Assembly: GCA_964505415.1 (NCBI GenBank)
Contig: CAZDHW010000006.1
Coordinates: 1 to 64,000 of the forward strand
Direction: 5' to 3'
DNA from: DTDR01 sp964505415
Lineage (GTDB): Bacteria > Hydrothermota > Tepidihabitantia > Tepidihabitantales > DTDR01
DNA: 64,000 nt
Part shown: one piece after another, positions 1 to 8,385 of the stretch
Numbering within the stretch: the stretch's first letter is position 1
Layout of the letters: each line of letters opens with the position of its first letter
Program-made: the position numbers and the translations under genes
The notes under the pieces: model-generated
The model's input: only the letters and a program-made list of their open reading frames with translations
The model's database searches: none
Told to the model about the DNA's origin: nothing

Positions 1-900
1 ATGGCTATTGTTTTACCTCAGGGATTATTAAACAATACAAACGCCGAATACATCCGCAGATTTATTATTGAAGAGGCAAGGATTTTAGCAGTAGTAGGAT
101 TACATGTTAACACTTTCAAACCACACACGGGAACAAAAACAAGCGTATTGTTCTTACGAAAATATACAGATGAGGAAAAAGAGAGGATTCAACAGATAAG
201 GCTAAAATATGAGAGTGAATGGGAAAAGTTTTTGAAAAGTCTTAAAGAAAAATATAAAAATTTATCCTGGGATAGTAAAGTAGATGAAGAAGAAATACCT
301 GAAGAATTAAAATCTTTCTTGGATACATATTTTGAAAGCAGAGAGGAGATTGGGGAATTACAAACAGAAGAAACCGAAATTGAAGAAACAGAAGAGGTAG
401 AAGAAGAAAAAAACAAAGAAAGGATACCTCTTATTGTTTTAATTCAGGAGAAGTCCGAATTGGAAGAAGCACTAAGAGAAAAAATGGAAGAATTAAGAAG
501 TGCAAAAAGCGAAAGAAAAGCAGAATTGAAAAAGGAAATAAAGACAATACAAAACAAGATAAACAAACTTATTAAAGAAATCTCTCAAAGAACTTTAGCA
601 GGGCAGATAAATTTAGTTTTAAATGATAAGAAGATTACAGAGGCATTTAAAAAATACTGGTTTGATGTAAAAGTGATGCAAGAGATGAACTATCCCATTT
701 TCTTTGCTGTTAATGAAAAACCAGTAAAAGACGAAAGCGGAGAGTATAGATACAAGAAAAATCCTGATGGTTCTTTTATTTTAGATGAACACGGACACCC
801 TGTAATTGATCATGACTTAGACGAGATAGCAGAGGCTTTTATTGAGTTTGCAAAAGAGCAATTAGCGAAAGGTGATAACGCCTTTGATTTTTGGAGATAA
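1..900 (+). CDS. hsdM: Type I restriction-modification DNA methyltransferase subunit, C-terminal part
   Basis: This is the C-terminal 299 residues of an N6-adenine methyltransferase subunit. The first residues (MAIVLPQGLLNN) match the segment after the catalytic region of HsdM, where a Gly-Gly-Arg normally precedes the Met, so the Met at base 1 is probably internal and the gene starts before the window. The SAM-binding and NPPF/Y motifs are therefore out of view. Residues about 115-205 are rich in Glu and Lys and look like a coiled coil, the part that contacts HsdS. The stop lies 4 bases before the hsdS start, so the two are co-transcribed. The subunit would methylate adenine within the site chosen by HsdS. 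No hsdR is visible. Confidence 0.85.
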   Translation: MAIVLPQGLLNNTNAEYIRRFIIEEARILAVVGLHVNTFKPHTGTKTSVLFLRKYTDEEKERIQQIRLKYESEWEKFLKSLKEKYKNLSWDSKVDEEEIPEELKSFLDTYFESREEIGELQTEETEIEETEEVEEEKNKERIPLIVLIQEKSELEEALREKMEELRSAKSERKAELKKEIKTIQNKINKLIKEISQRTLAGQINLVLNDKKITEAFKKYWFDVKVMQEMNYPIFFAVNEKPVKDESGEYRYKKNPDGSFILDEHGHPVIDHDLDEIAEAFIEFAKEQLAKGDNAFDFWR

Positions 901-904
901 TAAT

Positions 905-2296
905 ATGGCAGTATATAGCATTATAAAATTATCAAAGCTTGAAGGAGCAAAAAGGATTGATGCGGAGTATTATAAGCCAGAGTATTTGGAAGTTAAGGAG
1001 AAAATAACAAAATTTAGGAAATGGTACTTTTTTAGAGATTTGATTGAAGTTTTCAACTCAGGTAAAAATTGGCCACAAGCAGAGAACGGTAATATTAAAT
1101 TTCTAAGAACACAGCATATTAGAGGTATTCTCATTCAAGATGAGGAAGATTTAACTTTTTGCAGTGAGTTACCTCCAGATAAGTTTCTATTGAAGGAGGG
1201 CGATTTGTTATTTACTAGGGTAGGCGGAGTAGGAGACAACGCTATTGCTTCAAAAGAATACGAGGGTCATTTTTATAGTGACAATGTTTTAAGAATTAGG
1301 ATCAAAAAACTAAACCCATTTTTTGTTTCGGTTTTTCTCAATTCTTATTATGGGAAGGGTCAATTAGAACAAGTAACGAAAGGTATTGCTCAGCCATTGA
1401 TAAGTAGAGAAAATTTTGAAAATTTGATAATTCCAGATTTTTCGCAAGATTTCCAAGAAAAAATTAAAAGACTGGTATTAGTTTCATATAATTTGCGGCA
1501 TCAATCAATCATTATTTACTCTCAAGCCGAAAGCCTGTTTTTAGAAGAACTCGGGCTCAAAGATTTTAAATCAAAATATGAAAAAACTTATACAGCCAAT
1601 CTTTCTGATGTCTTCTCTGCCCATAGAATAGATGCGGAATACTTCCAGCCTGCGTATGAGGAAGTAATTAAAAAATTAAGAGAACGAAATATAGAACTAA
1701 AAACTTTAAAAGAATTTATTTTAAGTATTCAAAAAGGAATAGAACCGGGAAGTGAGAATTACCGAGACGATGGGAAACCATTTATTAGAGTAAGCAATCT
1801 TTCTATACACGGATTTATTGACCGAGACCAAAAATATTTAAGCGAAGAATTATACCAACAATTAAGAGAAACTTATGAACCCAAGCAAGGCGATCTTCTT
1901 TTAACAAAGGATGCAACCCCTGGAATTGCTTATGTTGTAAAAGAACCTATTGAAGGAATAATTGCAAGCGGTATTTTAAAATTACAAATAAACGAGAGCA
2001 AAATAAATAAAGAGTATCTTGCTTTGTGTATTAACTCTCTTATTGGGAAAATGCAGATAGAAAGAGATGGTGGCGGGTCTGTTATACTTCATTGGAAACC
2101 AGAGCAAGTAAAGAAATTAAAAATTCCTCTCCTCCCTCTTGAAACCCAGCAAAAAATCGCAGAATTAGTTCAAAAGTCTCATGAAGCAAGAAAAAAAGCA
2201 AAAGAATTATTAGAGGTAGCAAAAAAAACAGTAGAGATTGCTATTGAAAAGGATGAAAAAGAGGCGTTAGAATTTTTATCACAATATAGCATTTGA
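905..2296 (+). CDS. hsdS: Type I restriction-modification specificity subunit
   Basis: HsdS selects the bipartite DNA target for the methylase and nuclease subunits. The protein (463 aa) has the classic two-half structure. The motif RIDAEYYKPEYLEV near the N-terminus recurs as RIDAEYFQPAYEEV near the middle, and each copy leads into one target-recognition domain of about 180 residues followed by a helical spacer. I chose the ATG at 905 because GGAG lies about 8 bases upstream and the start follows the hsdM stop directly; a longer GTG start at 872 would overlap hsdM and add residues outside the conserved repeat. Nothing looks broken in the frame. The neighbouring sequence downstream is decayed. 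Confidence 0.88.
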   Translation: MAVYSIIKLSKLEGAKRIDAEYYKPEYLEVKEKITKFRKWYFFRDLIEVFNSGKNWPQAENGNIKFLRTQHIRGILIQDEEDLTFCSELPPDKFLLKEGDLLFTRVGGVGDNAIASKEYEGHFYSDNVLRIRIKKLNPFFVSVFLNSYYGKGQLEQVTKGIAQPLISRENFENLIIPDFSQDFQEKIKRLVLVSYNLRHQSIIIYSQAESLFLEELGLKDFKSKYEKTYTANLSDVFSAHRIDAEYFQPAYEEVIKKLRERNIELKTLKEFILSIQKGIEPGSENYRDDGKPFIRVSNLSIHGFIDRDQKYLSEELYQQLRETYEPKQGDLLLTKDATPGIAYVVKEPIEGIIASGILKLQINESKINKEYLALCINSLIGKMQIERDGGGSVILHWKPEQVKKLKIPLLPLETQQKIAELVQKSHEARKKAKELLEVAKKTVEIAIEKDEKEALEFLSQYSI

Positions 2297-2870
2297 TATT
2301 TATGAAAATAGAATCTAACTTAGATGTAGCTTACGTATAAAAAATTGACCGGAAGAGAAGAAAATAAAAATTAAACTGAAAAGGTATATTATTTGACTAG
2401 CGGATAAAGAAATTGATTTGAGTAACCCTTGGTAAAGAAAATGGCATATCAAACAGGTGCAAATGAATGGAAGAGCAAAAGATATTGCTGAAGTTGATTG
2501 AGAAGAGATAAGAAACTTACTTCTCGAATTTCAATTTCCTAAAGATACAAAATCTTTATAGGAGAACTACTTTGCTATTTAAAAAATAAAAAAATTATCG
2601 CCGTTTACCAAAAAATTTAAAATATCTGTAAAAAAATATAAATGAAATAATAAACAAAATTAAAAAGGCAAATAAAAATAAATTATAAAGGAAATTTTTT
2701 TTGTTAAAAATAGTCTATTTTCTAATTCTCTTAACTTCTGGTTAACCTCGTCAAAGTTGTTTTTTTTGATCGGCGTATAGCCAAAGATGATAAAGTAAAG
2801 AATTTAATATCAACCCTAAGAAGCATAATAACTCTATCTCTCAGCAGTTATTTTGCTCCTTTCTGCCAAA
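2297..2870. other. 574-base region with no intact gene
   Basis: No intact reading frame is supported here. Short protein-like stretches occur on both strands but are interrupted or lack a start. On the plus strand one lies at 2400-2582 (listed separately). On the minus strand, 2803 down to 2660 reads 47 sense codons without ATG, including FDEVNQKLRELENRL, which looks like a helix from a lost protein. The sequence is very AT-rich around 2590-2700. I see no tRNA and no convincing terminator. It lies between the end of hsdS and the end of the DUF362 gene, so it is a decayed border of the restriction locus. Confidence 0.5.
2400..2582 (+). pseudogene. Possible gene remnant with three in-frame stops
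   Basis: Read in the frame starting at 2400, this stretch gives protein-like text such as DKEIDLSNPW, NGRAKDIAEVD and NLLLEFQFPKDTKSL, separated by TAA (2433), TGA (2499) and TAG (2559). Two of the stops (TGA after VD, TAG after SL) are single-base changes from TGG. The text between them has charged and hydrophobic spacing like a real protein. I do not recognise the family. The position just behind hsdS fits an accessory gene of the restriction locus that has decayed. A chance open stretch cannot be excluded. Confidence 0.3.
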
Positions 2871-3929
2871 TTATATTTTGATTGCTAAATAAGGGCAGGC
2901 TTCGTAACAACAGAAGCAGGAGATACAGAGAGCTTTATTGTATTTTATCTCTTTTTTTTCTAATTTTAAAGCATTATTGGGACAAATTTTTACACATTCG
3001 CCACATAATTGACATAAATTTTTATCAATGGTAATTTTTTTATATCTTAATGGATGGTATATTAATTTGATAATACCTTTTCCTAAAAAGTTTAAAAAGT
3101 TATATAGTTTTTGGCTGGGCAATTTGAAATCTTTTACTTTGTTATAATTGCCTTCAATTGTTAGTTTGTCTAAATTGAAAAGGTTTTTCTTTTTAGCAAT
3201 ACTAAGATAAGGGATTGATAGGGGATTTTTGTTTAAGAGATTGCCGATGATTGCCCATTCTAATAAATAATCATTATTACTAACGACAACAGTATTTAAT
3301 TTTCGGAGATTGCCATTACTCGGTCCGTTGCCTTCCATGGCAATTATTCCGTCAACGATTGTTAAATCAGGTTTTCTTATTTCGTAAACAGTTAATAGAA
3401 CTTCGGCAAATTCAAAAGGAGTAGGAAATTGATAATGAAGACGAGATTTTTGATTGCCAATGATAATACCAAACATATTTTTAATAGCAATGGTAAAAAT
3501 TGTGAGCATATGGGTTTTCAATTTGGGAACCGAAATTAAAATATCGCAATCTAAAATAGCTGAGGAGATAAATAATTCACCAATAGCAGTCTTTATTTTT
3601 TTATAATCCTTTGAAATATCAGTGTAAGTGCCAAGTGCGGCTTCTTCAATTTTTGTAATTTCGCCAATTTTTTTTATTGCATCTTTACTTAATAAACTCG
3701 GATTATCACCCACTTTAACTACTGCTCCTTTATCCAAAAGATATTGAGTAAGTTCTTTGATAATTGCAGGATGAGTGGTAATACCTTTTTCTGGTGGATG
3801 GGCCGATAAAAGATTAGGTTTGATGAGGACTTTTTTATTTTTAAAATTAAAAGTGAAATCAGAAAATATCTGCGGAATTAAAGAAGAGATATTAGAATAA
3901 TCACTTTCATAAAATTTTACTTTTGACAT
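2871..3929 (-). CDS. DUF362 protein with C-terminal 2[4Fe-4S] ferredoxin domain
   Basis: The N-terminal 290 or so residues match the DUF362 family, with the typical early segment KVLIKPNLLSAHPPEKGITT and later DILISVPKLKTH and DLTIVDGIIAMEGNGPS. The last 50 residues form a ferredoxin with two clusters: CQLCGECVKICP and CISCFCCYEACP. Proteins of this type are cytoplasmic iron-sulfur proteins of unproven reaction. The 352-aa length is ordinary for the family. The gene begins 5 bases after the rpmJ stop on the same strand and is probably read from the rpmJ promoter. The domain assignment is firm; the physiological role is not. Confidence 0.85.
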   Translation of the reverse strand: MSKVKFYESDYSNISSLIPQIFSDFTFNFKNKKVLIKPNLLSAHPPEKGITTHPAIIKELTQYLLDKGAVVKVGDNPSLLSKDAIKKIGEITKIEEAALGTYTDISKDYKKIKTAIGELFISSAILDCDILISVPKLKTHMLTIFTIAIKNMFGIIIGNQKSRLHYQFPTPFEFAEVLLTVYEIRKPDLTIVDGIIAMEGNGPSNGNLRKLNTVVVSNNDYLLEWAIIGNLLNKNPLSIPYLSIAKKKNLFNLDKLTIEGNYNKVKDFKLPSQKLYNFLNFLGKGIIKLIYHPLRYKKITIDKNLCQLCGECVKICPNNALKLEKKEIKYNKALCISCFCCYEACPYLAIKI

Positions 3930-3934
3930 TAAAA

Positions 3935-4051
3935 TTATCCTTGTCTCTGTTTATGGGTGGGGTCTCTTTTACAAATTACATAAATAACACCCTTTCGCTT
4001 TACAATCCGGCAATGGACACATCTTTTTTTAACTGAGCTTCTCACTTTCAT
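3935..4051 (-). CDS. rpmJ: 50S ribosomal protein L36
   Basis: This 38-residue gene begins MKVRSSVKKRCVHC and ends PTHKQRQG. Zinc ligands are Cys11, Cys14, Cys27 and His33, the standard C-type L36 pattern. A strong Shine-Dalgarno sequence (AAAAGGGAG) sits about 6 bases before the ATG, and a TTGAAT-17-TATAAT promoter lies just upstream. In most bacteria rpmJ follows infA or secY in the spc/alpha region. Here it stands alone, divergent from rpsR, and is followed by the DUF362 gene. The protein caps the peptidyl-transferase side of the large subunit. Confidence 0.96.
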   Translation of the reverse strand: MKVRSSVKKRCVHCRIVKRKGVIYVICKRDPTHKQRQG

Positions 4052-4069
4052 AAAAACTCCCTTTTTAAA

Positions 4070-4098
4070 ATTATATAAAAAAATATAAAAAAATTCAA
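4070..4098 (-). promoter_or_regulatory. Promoter of rpmJ
   Basis: On the minus strand TTGAAT (4098-4093), a 17-base spacer and a perfect TATAAT (4075-4070) precede rpmJ. The predicted transcript has a leader of roughly 12 bases carrying AAAAGGGAG. It is one of the few transcripts here with a real leader. Confidence 0.7.
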
Positions 4099-4103
4099 GA
4101 TTG

Positions 4104-4131
4104 TTGACTTTTGGAAAAATTTTGTTATCAT
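4104..4131 (+). promoter_or_regulatory. Promoter of the rpsR operon, predicted leaderless
   Basis: TTGACT (4104-4109), a 16-base spacer and TATCAT (4126-4131) are followed after only 7 bases by the rpsR ATG at 4139. A start about 7 bases after the -10 box falls on the ATG itself. There is no room for a Shine-Dalgarno site. Confidence 0.65.
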
Positions 4132-4138
4132 TTTAAAT

Positions 4139-4342
4139 ATGAAAGAAAAGAAATGTCTTTTTTGTGAAAAGAAAATTAAAGAGATTGATTATAAGGATGA
4201 GATTTTAAAGAATTTTTTAAGTGAAAGGGGAAAGATAATAAAAGGCGAAATTACCGGTGTCTGCGCCAAACATCAAAGAAAATTGGCAAGGGCAATTAAG
4301 AGGGCAAGAAATTTAGCCCTTTTACCTTTTGAGATAAAATAA
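4139..4342 (+). CDS. rpsR: 30S ribosomal protein S18
   Basis: The 67-residue protein has the S18 core VCAKHQRKLARAIKRARNLALLPF at the C-terminus, and an N-terminal CLFCEKK (CxxC), which with Cys and His in VCAKH forms a zinc site, the C+ type. S18 sits on the small-subunit platform with S6. Its usual neighbours rpsF and ssb are not present. The gene is first in a transcript with a near-leaderless promoter, and its stop overlaps the rplI start by one base. Confidence 0.95.
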   Translation: MKEKKCLFCEKKIKEIDYKDEILKNFLSERGKIIKGEITGVCAKHQRKLARAIKRARNLALLPFEIK

Positions 4343-4788
4343 TGAAGATACTACTTTTAGCTGATGTTGAAAAACTGGGAAAAAAAGGTGAGGTTGTGGA
4401 AGTAAAAAATGGTTACGCGCGCAATTATTTAATTCCTAAAGGATTAGCAGTAGAAGCTAATCCTTCAATAATTAAACATTTTCAAGATATCAATAAAATA
4501 AAAGAAGAAGTAAAAGCAAAAAAGATTATCAAATTACAAGCAATTGCGGAAAAAATTAATCGTTTAACTTATAAGGCAAGTTTAAAGGGTGGTGAGATTG
4601 GTTATTTTGGTAGTATAACTGACGAAGAAATTGTTGATTTTTTGAAAAAGAAAGGTATTAATATTGATAAAAAAGCTATTGTTTTAGAAGAGCCGATAAG
4701 GACACCTGGGGTGTATGATGTGAAGATTGCCCTGGGTGAAGGAGTTAATGCCGTTTTAAAGGTTTGGGTGGTTAAAAAAGAGGAATAA
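4342..4788 (+). CDS. rplI: 50S ribosomal protein L9
   Basis: L9 is 148 residues. The conserved N-terminal RNA-binding segment (ADVEKLGKKGEVVEVKNGYARNYL, residues 7-30) is complete, followed by the long connecting helix (about 42-75) and the C-terminal domain. It binds domain V of 23S rRNA. The gene overlaps the last base of rpsR and is followed 3 bases later by the nuclease-family gene. Confidence 0.95.
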   Translation: MKILLLADVEKLGKKGEVVEVKNGYARNYLIPKGLAVEANPSIIKHFQDINKIKEEVKAKKIIKLQAIAEKINRLTYKASLKGGEIGYFGSITDEEIVDFLKKKGINIDKKAIVLEEPIRTPGVYDVKIALGEGVNAVLKVWVVKKEE

Positions 4789-4791
4789 AAA

Positions 4792-5274
4792 ATGATTGAG
4801 GTAAAAGTTTTAACGGTTTATTATGATGATGCTAATAAATCACCAGTAGTTTTATTAAAAGAGATTGAGGGTAATCGGGTGTTACCAATTTTTATTGGTT
4901 ATGCGGAAGCTGCGGCTATTTCTTATGCTTTGGATAAAGTTCAATTTGTGCGCCCCCTTACTTTGGATTTGATGAAAAGGATAATCGAAAGTTTAAATTA
5001 TTCGGTTAAAAAGGTAGTAATTACTAAAATTTTAGATAATACCTTTTATGCCGAAGTAATTTTGGAAGGCGATGGTAAATATGTAGCTGTTGATGCTCGT
5101 CCTTCGGATTCTATTGGTTTAGCCTTAAGAACCAATGCCCCTATTTATGTCGCCGAAGAGGTGATGGATGTCTGCGGAACGATTATTAGTGAAAGTGACG
5201 AAGAACGCTTAGAAAGAATAAGAGAGTCAATTAAAAGACAAAGACCCGAAGACCTCGGTAATTTCCAAATTTAG
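4792..5274 (+). CDS. Bifunctional nuclease family protein (DUF151/BFN)
   Basis: This 160-residue protein matches the BFN/DUF151 family: PVVLLKEIEGNRVLPIFIG near residues 18-36, then YALDKVQFVRPLTLDLM and the conserved VDARPSDSIGLALR (about 101-114). Family members have been reported to have RNase and DNase activity, but the reaction in bacteria is poorly settled. It lies between rplI and tyrS in a translation-related operon. Length is typical. No signal peptide is seen, so it is cytoplasmic. Confidence 0.88.
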   Translation: MIEVKVLTVYYDDANKSPVVLLKEIEGNRVLPIFIGYAEAAAISYALDKVQFVRPLTLDLMKRIIESLNYSVKKVVITKILDNTFYAEVILEGDGKYVAVDARPSDSIGLALRTNAPIYVAEEVMDVCGTIISESDEERLERIRESIKRQRPEDLGNFQI

Positions 5275-5304
5275 CCCAAGAATTAATACTTAAAAATTAA
5301 AAAG

Positions 5305-6501
5305 GTGGAAAAAGGAATCTTGGAAATTTTGTCTTTTTTAAAAAGGAATGTAAAAGATTTATTAACCGAGGAAGAATTAAAAGAAAAATTAATAAGAAAA
5401 AAAGTTTTAAGAGTAAAATTAGGAATTGATGCCACCGGTCCGGATATCCATTTAGGTTTTGCTGTGGTTTTAAGAAAACTTAGAGAATTTCAAGATTTTG
5501 GTCATATTGCCTGTTTGGTGGTTGGTGATTTTACCGCTAAGATTGGCGACCCTACCGGACGTTCTAAAGTAAGACCGATGTTAAGTGATAAAGAAATTAA
5601 AGAAAATATGAAAAGATACGAACAGCAGATTTTTAAAATTTTAGATAAAGATAAAACGGAATTTTATTATAATTCTTCCTGGCATTCAAAATTAAAAATT
5701 GAGGAGTTTATTGAAATTGCTTCTAAATATACCGTTGCTCGCCTTTTAGAAAGGGATGATTTTATGAAAAGATACAAAAATAATTTGCCTATCTATCTTC
5801 ACGAGTTTTTATATCCTCTCTTTCAAGCATACGATTCCATTGCTATTAATGCCGATATTGAATTAGGGGGAGAAGACCAATATTGGAATTTGCTGGTTGG
5901 TAGAGAATTGATGCGGGAGTTTAATTTAGAACCCCAGATAGTGATGACTTTACCTTTGTTAATCGGTCTTGATGGTAAACTGAAAATGAGTAAGTCTTAT
6001 AATAATTATGTAAGCATTGAAGATGATCCAAAAAATATGTTTGGCAAAATAATGTCAATACCTGACGAATTAATTATCCATTATTTTCGTTTATGTACTA
6101 ATCGGCGTGAAGAAGAAATAAAAGAATTTGAAGAACGTTTAAAGCAGGGTGAAAATCCGAGAAATTTGAAAGCCCAATTAGCAAAAGATATTGTCAGCAT
6201 TTATCATTCTTTGGAAGCCGCTAAAAAAGCGGAAGAAGAATTTGAAAGGGTTTTTAAATATAAAGAATTACCAGAAGAAATCCCAGTATTTTACTCTTCT
6301 TTTAAAAATATCAAGCTGGTTGATTTGTTAGTAAATACTCAACTTTTGCCTTCCAAAAGTGAGGCGAGAAGAAAAATAAGAGAAGGCGGAGTTTATCTTA
6401 ACGGAGAAAGAATTTTAGATATTGATTATGAAGTAGTAATTGATAAAGAGATTGTTATTAAAGTTGGTAAAAGGAAATTTCTGAAAGTCCTTCCCCGTTA
6501 A
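5305..6501 (+). CDS. tyrS: Tyrosyl-tRNA synthetase
   Basis: Class I synthetase charging tRNA-Tyr. It has the HIGH-type motif in GPDIHLGF (about residues 46-53), the tyrosine-pocket region GGEDQYWN, the KMSKS motif in DGKLKMSKSYNN, and a C-terminal S4 RNA-binding domain (about 332-398, with SEARRKIREGGVYLNGE). The 398-aa length fits the TyrRS group with a C-terminal S4 domain. The start is GTG at 5305; no in-frame ATG lies nearby and the alternatives remove conserved residues. It follows the nuclease gene by 30 bases. Confidence 0.94.
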   Translation: MEKGILEILSFLKRNVKDLLTEEELKEKLIRKKVLRVKLGIDATGPDIHLGFAVVLRKLREFQDFGHIACLVVGDFTAKIGDPTGRSKVRPMLSDKEIKENMKRYEQQIFKILDKDKTEFYYNSSWHSKLKIEEFIEIASKYTVARLLERDDFMKRYKNNLPIYLHEFLYPLFQAYDSIAINADIELGGEDQYWNLLVGRELMREFNLEPQIVMTLPLLIGLDGKLKMSKSYNNYVSIEDDPKNMFGKIMSIPDELIIHYFRLCTNRREEEIKEFEERLKQGENPRNLKAQLAKDIVSIYHSLEAAKKAEEEFERVFKYKELPEEIPVFYSSFKNIKLVDLLVNTQLLPSKSEARRKIREGGVYLNGERILDIDYEVVIDKEIVIKVGKRKFLKVLPR

Positions 6502-6504
6502 ATT

Positions 6505-8385
6505 ATGGCTTTTACCTATCCAATGGAATACGAAGTAATTGTGGTTGGTGGTGGTCATGCGGGTTGTGAAGCTGCTTGGGCAGCAAGCCGAATGGGCTGT
6601 AAAACCCTTTTGTTGACAATGAATATTGACACTATTGCTTTGATGTCCTGTAATCCGGCAATTGGTGGTATCGGTAAGGCCCAATTGGTAAAAGAAATTG
6701 ACGCTTTAGGAGGTTTGATGGGTATAGTAACTGATTTATCGGCTATCCAATACCGCTATTTGAATACTAAAAAAGGACAAGCGGTTCGTTCGTTAAGGGC
6801 CCAAACCGACCGGGTAAAATACCGATTAACAATGAAAAGAATTTTAGAAAAAGAAAAAAATTTAACTATCAAACAGGCAGAAGTAGTAAAGTTATTAATT
6901 AGGGGTAAAGAAGTTTGTGGGGTGGAAACTCGATTTGGAACCCAATTTTTAGGGAAAACGGTAGTTCTTTGTTTAGGAACATTTTTAGAAGGGTTAATCC
7001 ATATTGGCTTAGAAAATTTTCCTGCTGGTCGTTTTGGTGAATTTAGTAGCCAACTGTTATCCCAGCATTTGAAAGAAATTGGTTTTTATTTAGGAAGGTT
7101 TAAAACTGGTACCCCGCCAAGATTGGATGGCCGAACAATTGATTATTCCCGACTGACACCCCAATACGGTGATGAAGAAGAAAGAAGATTTTCTTTTCGG
7201 AAATTAACTGAGGAATTTTTTAAAGAAAAAATTTCTTTGCCTTGTTATATCACTTATACCAATCCTAAAACCCATCAGATTATTAGAGAAAATTTGGACC
7301 GTTCGCCTTTATACACTGGAATAATTAAGGCGACTGGAGTGAGATATTGTCCGTCCATTGAAGATAAAGTGGTAAAATTTTGCCAAAAAGATAGGCACCA
7401 AATTTTTATTGAACCCGAAGGGATAAACACTTATGAAGTTTATCCTAACGGTATTTCTACCAGTTTACCAATTGATGTTCAAATAAAAATGTTAAGGACA
7501 ATTGAGGGGTTGGAAAAAGTAGAGATTATTCGCCCGGGTTACGCTATTGAACATAATTATTTTGACCCAACTCAACTTTATCCAACATTGGAGACAAAAC
7601 TTTATCAAAATTTATTTATTGGTGGTCAAATTGTGGGCACTACTGGTTATGAAGAAGCCGCGGCTACCGGAATTATTGCTGGTATTAATGCTGCCTTGAA
7701 AGCCCAAGGAAAAGAATTGCTTGCTTTAAAACGTTCGGAGGCTTATATTGGGGTTTTAATTGATGATTTAGTTACTAAAGGAACAAATGAGCCCTATCGG
7801 ATGTTTACCTCCCGAGTTGAGTTTAGATTGCTTTTACGGGAAGATAACGCCGATTTACGCTTGAGTGAAATTGGCTATAAAATTGGTTTATTAAGTGAAG
7901 AAGATTATCGGCTGGTTTTAAAGAAAAAAGAAAAAATAACTATTGTTAAGGAATGGTTAAAGAAAGAAAAGTTATACCCCAATGAAGAAGTAAACAATAA
8001 GTTAAAAGAATGGGGAACAAATATAAAAGAAGTAGTTTCTTTATACGAACTTTTGAGAAGACCGGAAATTGATATGAGTAAAATTATCCAATTAAAAAAC
8101 CCGCCTTTTGATATTAAAGAAAATCAAGAAATTTTTTGGAATGTAGAAATTGATATTAAATATGAAGGTTATATCAGCCGTTCATTAAAGGAGATTGAGC
8201 GGCTAAAAGAATTAGAGGCAATAGAGATTCCCGAAGATTTTGATTATTATCAGGTCCCTTCGCTTTCTAACGAAGCTAAAGAAAAATTAAACAAAATTAA
8301 ACCGAGGAATTTAGCCCAAGCTCAAAGAATACCAGGAATTACGCCGACCGCGATTTTAAATCTTCTTATCTATCTTAAAAAATGA
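6505..8385 (+). CDS. mnmG: tRNA uridine-5-carboxymethylaminomethyl modification enzyme MnmG (GidA)
   Basis: MnmG acts with the GTPase MnmE and FAD to install carboxymethylaminomethyl at wobble U34 of certain tRNAs. The FAD-binding GGGHAGCEAA is near residues 15-24, the family signatures GRFKTGTPPRLDGRTIDY and GQIVGTTGYEEAAATG are intact, and the C-terminal helical domain ends with the normal ARRIPGITPTAI-like segment (AQRIPGITPTAI). The length of 626 aa is normal. The start may be 6505 or the ATG at 6523, which would begin MEYEVIVVGGG. It follows tyrS by 3 bases. No mnmE is in the window. Confidence 0.95.
   Translation: MAFTYPMEYEVIVVGGGHAGCEAAWAASRMGCKTLLLTMNIDTIALMSCNPAIGGIGKAQLVKEIDALGGLMGIVTDLSAIQYRYLNTKKGQAVRSLRAQTDRVKYRLTMKRILEKEKNLTIKQAEVVKLLIRGKEVCGVETRFGTQFLGKTVVLCLGTFLEGLIHIGLENFPAGRFGEFSSQLLSQHLKEIGFYLGRFKTGTPPRLDGRTIDYSRLTPQYGDEEERRFSFRKLTEEFFKEKISLPCYITYTNPKTHQIIRENLDRSPLYTGIIKATGVRYCPSIEDKVVKFCQKDRHQIFIEPEGINTYEVYPNGISTSLPIDVQIKMLRTIEGLEKVEIIRPGYAIEHNYFDPTQLYPTLETKLYQNLFIGGQIVGTTGYEEAAATGIIAGINAALKAQGKELLALKRSEAYIGVLIDDLVTKGTNEPYRMFTSRVEFRLLLREDNADLRLSEIGYKIGLLSEEDYRLVLKKKEKITIVKEWLKKEKLYPNEEVNNKLKEWGTNIKEVVSLYELLRRPEIDMSKIIQLKNPPFDIKENQEIFWNVEIDIKYEGYISRSLKEIERLKELEAIEIPEDFDYYQVPSLSNEAKEKLNKIKPRNLAQAQRIPGITPTAILNLLIYLKK

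Noticed and set aside
872..904. GTG start for hsdS
   Set aside because: It overlaps the hsdM end and lacks a ribosome site; ATG 905 has GGAG at the right distance.
2400..2582. Stop-codon recoding (UGA/UAG as Trp)
   Set aside because: All intact genes in the window use TGA, TAA and TAG as stops, so decay is the simple explanation.
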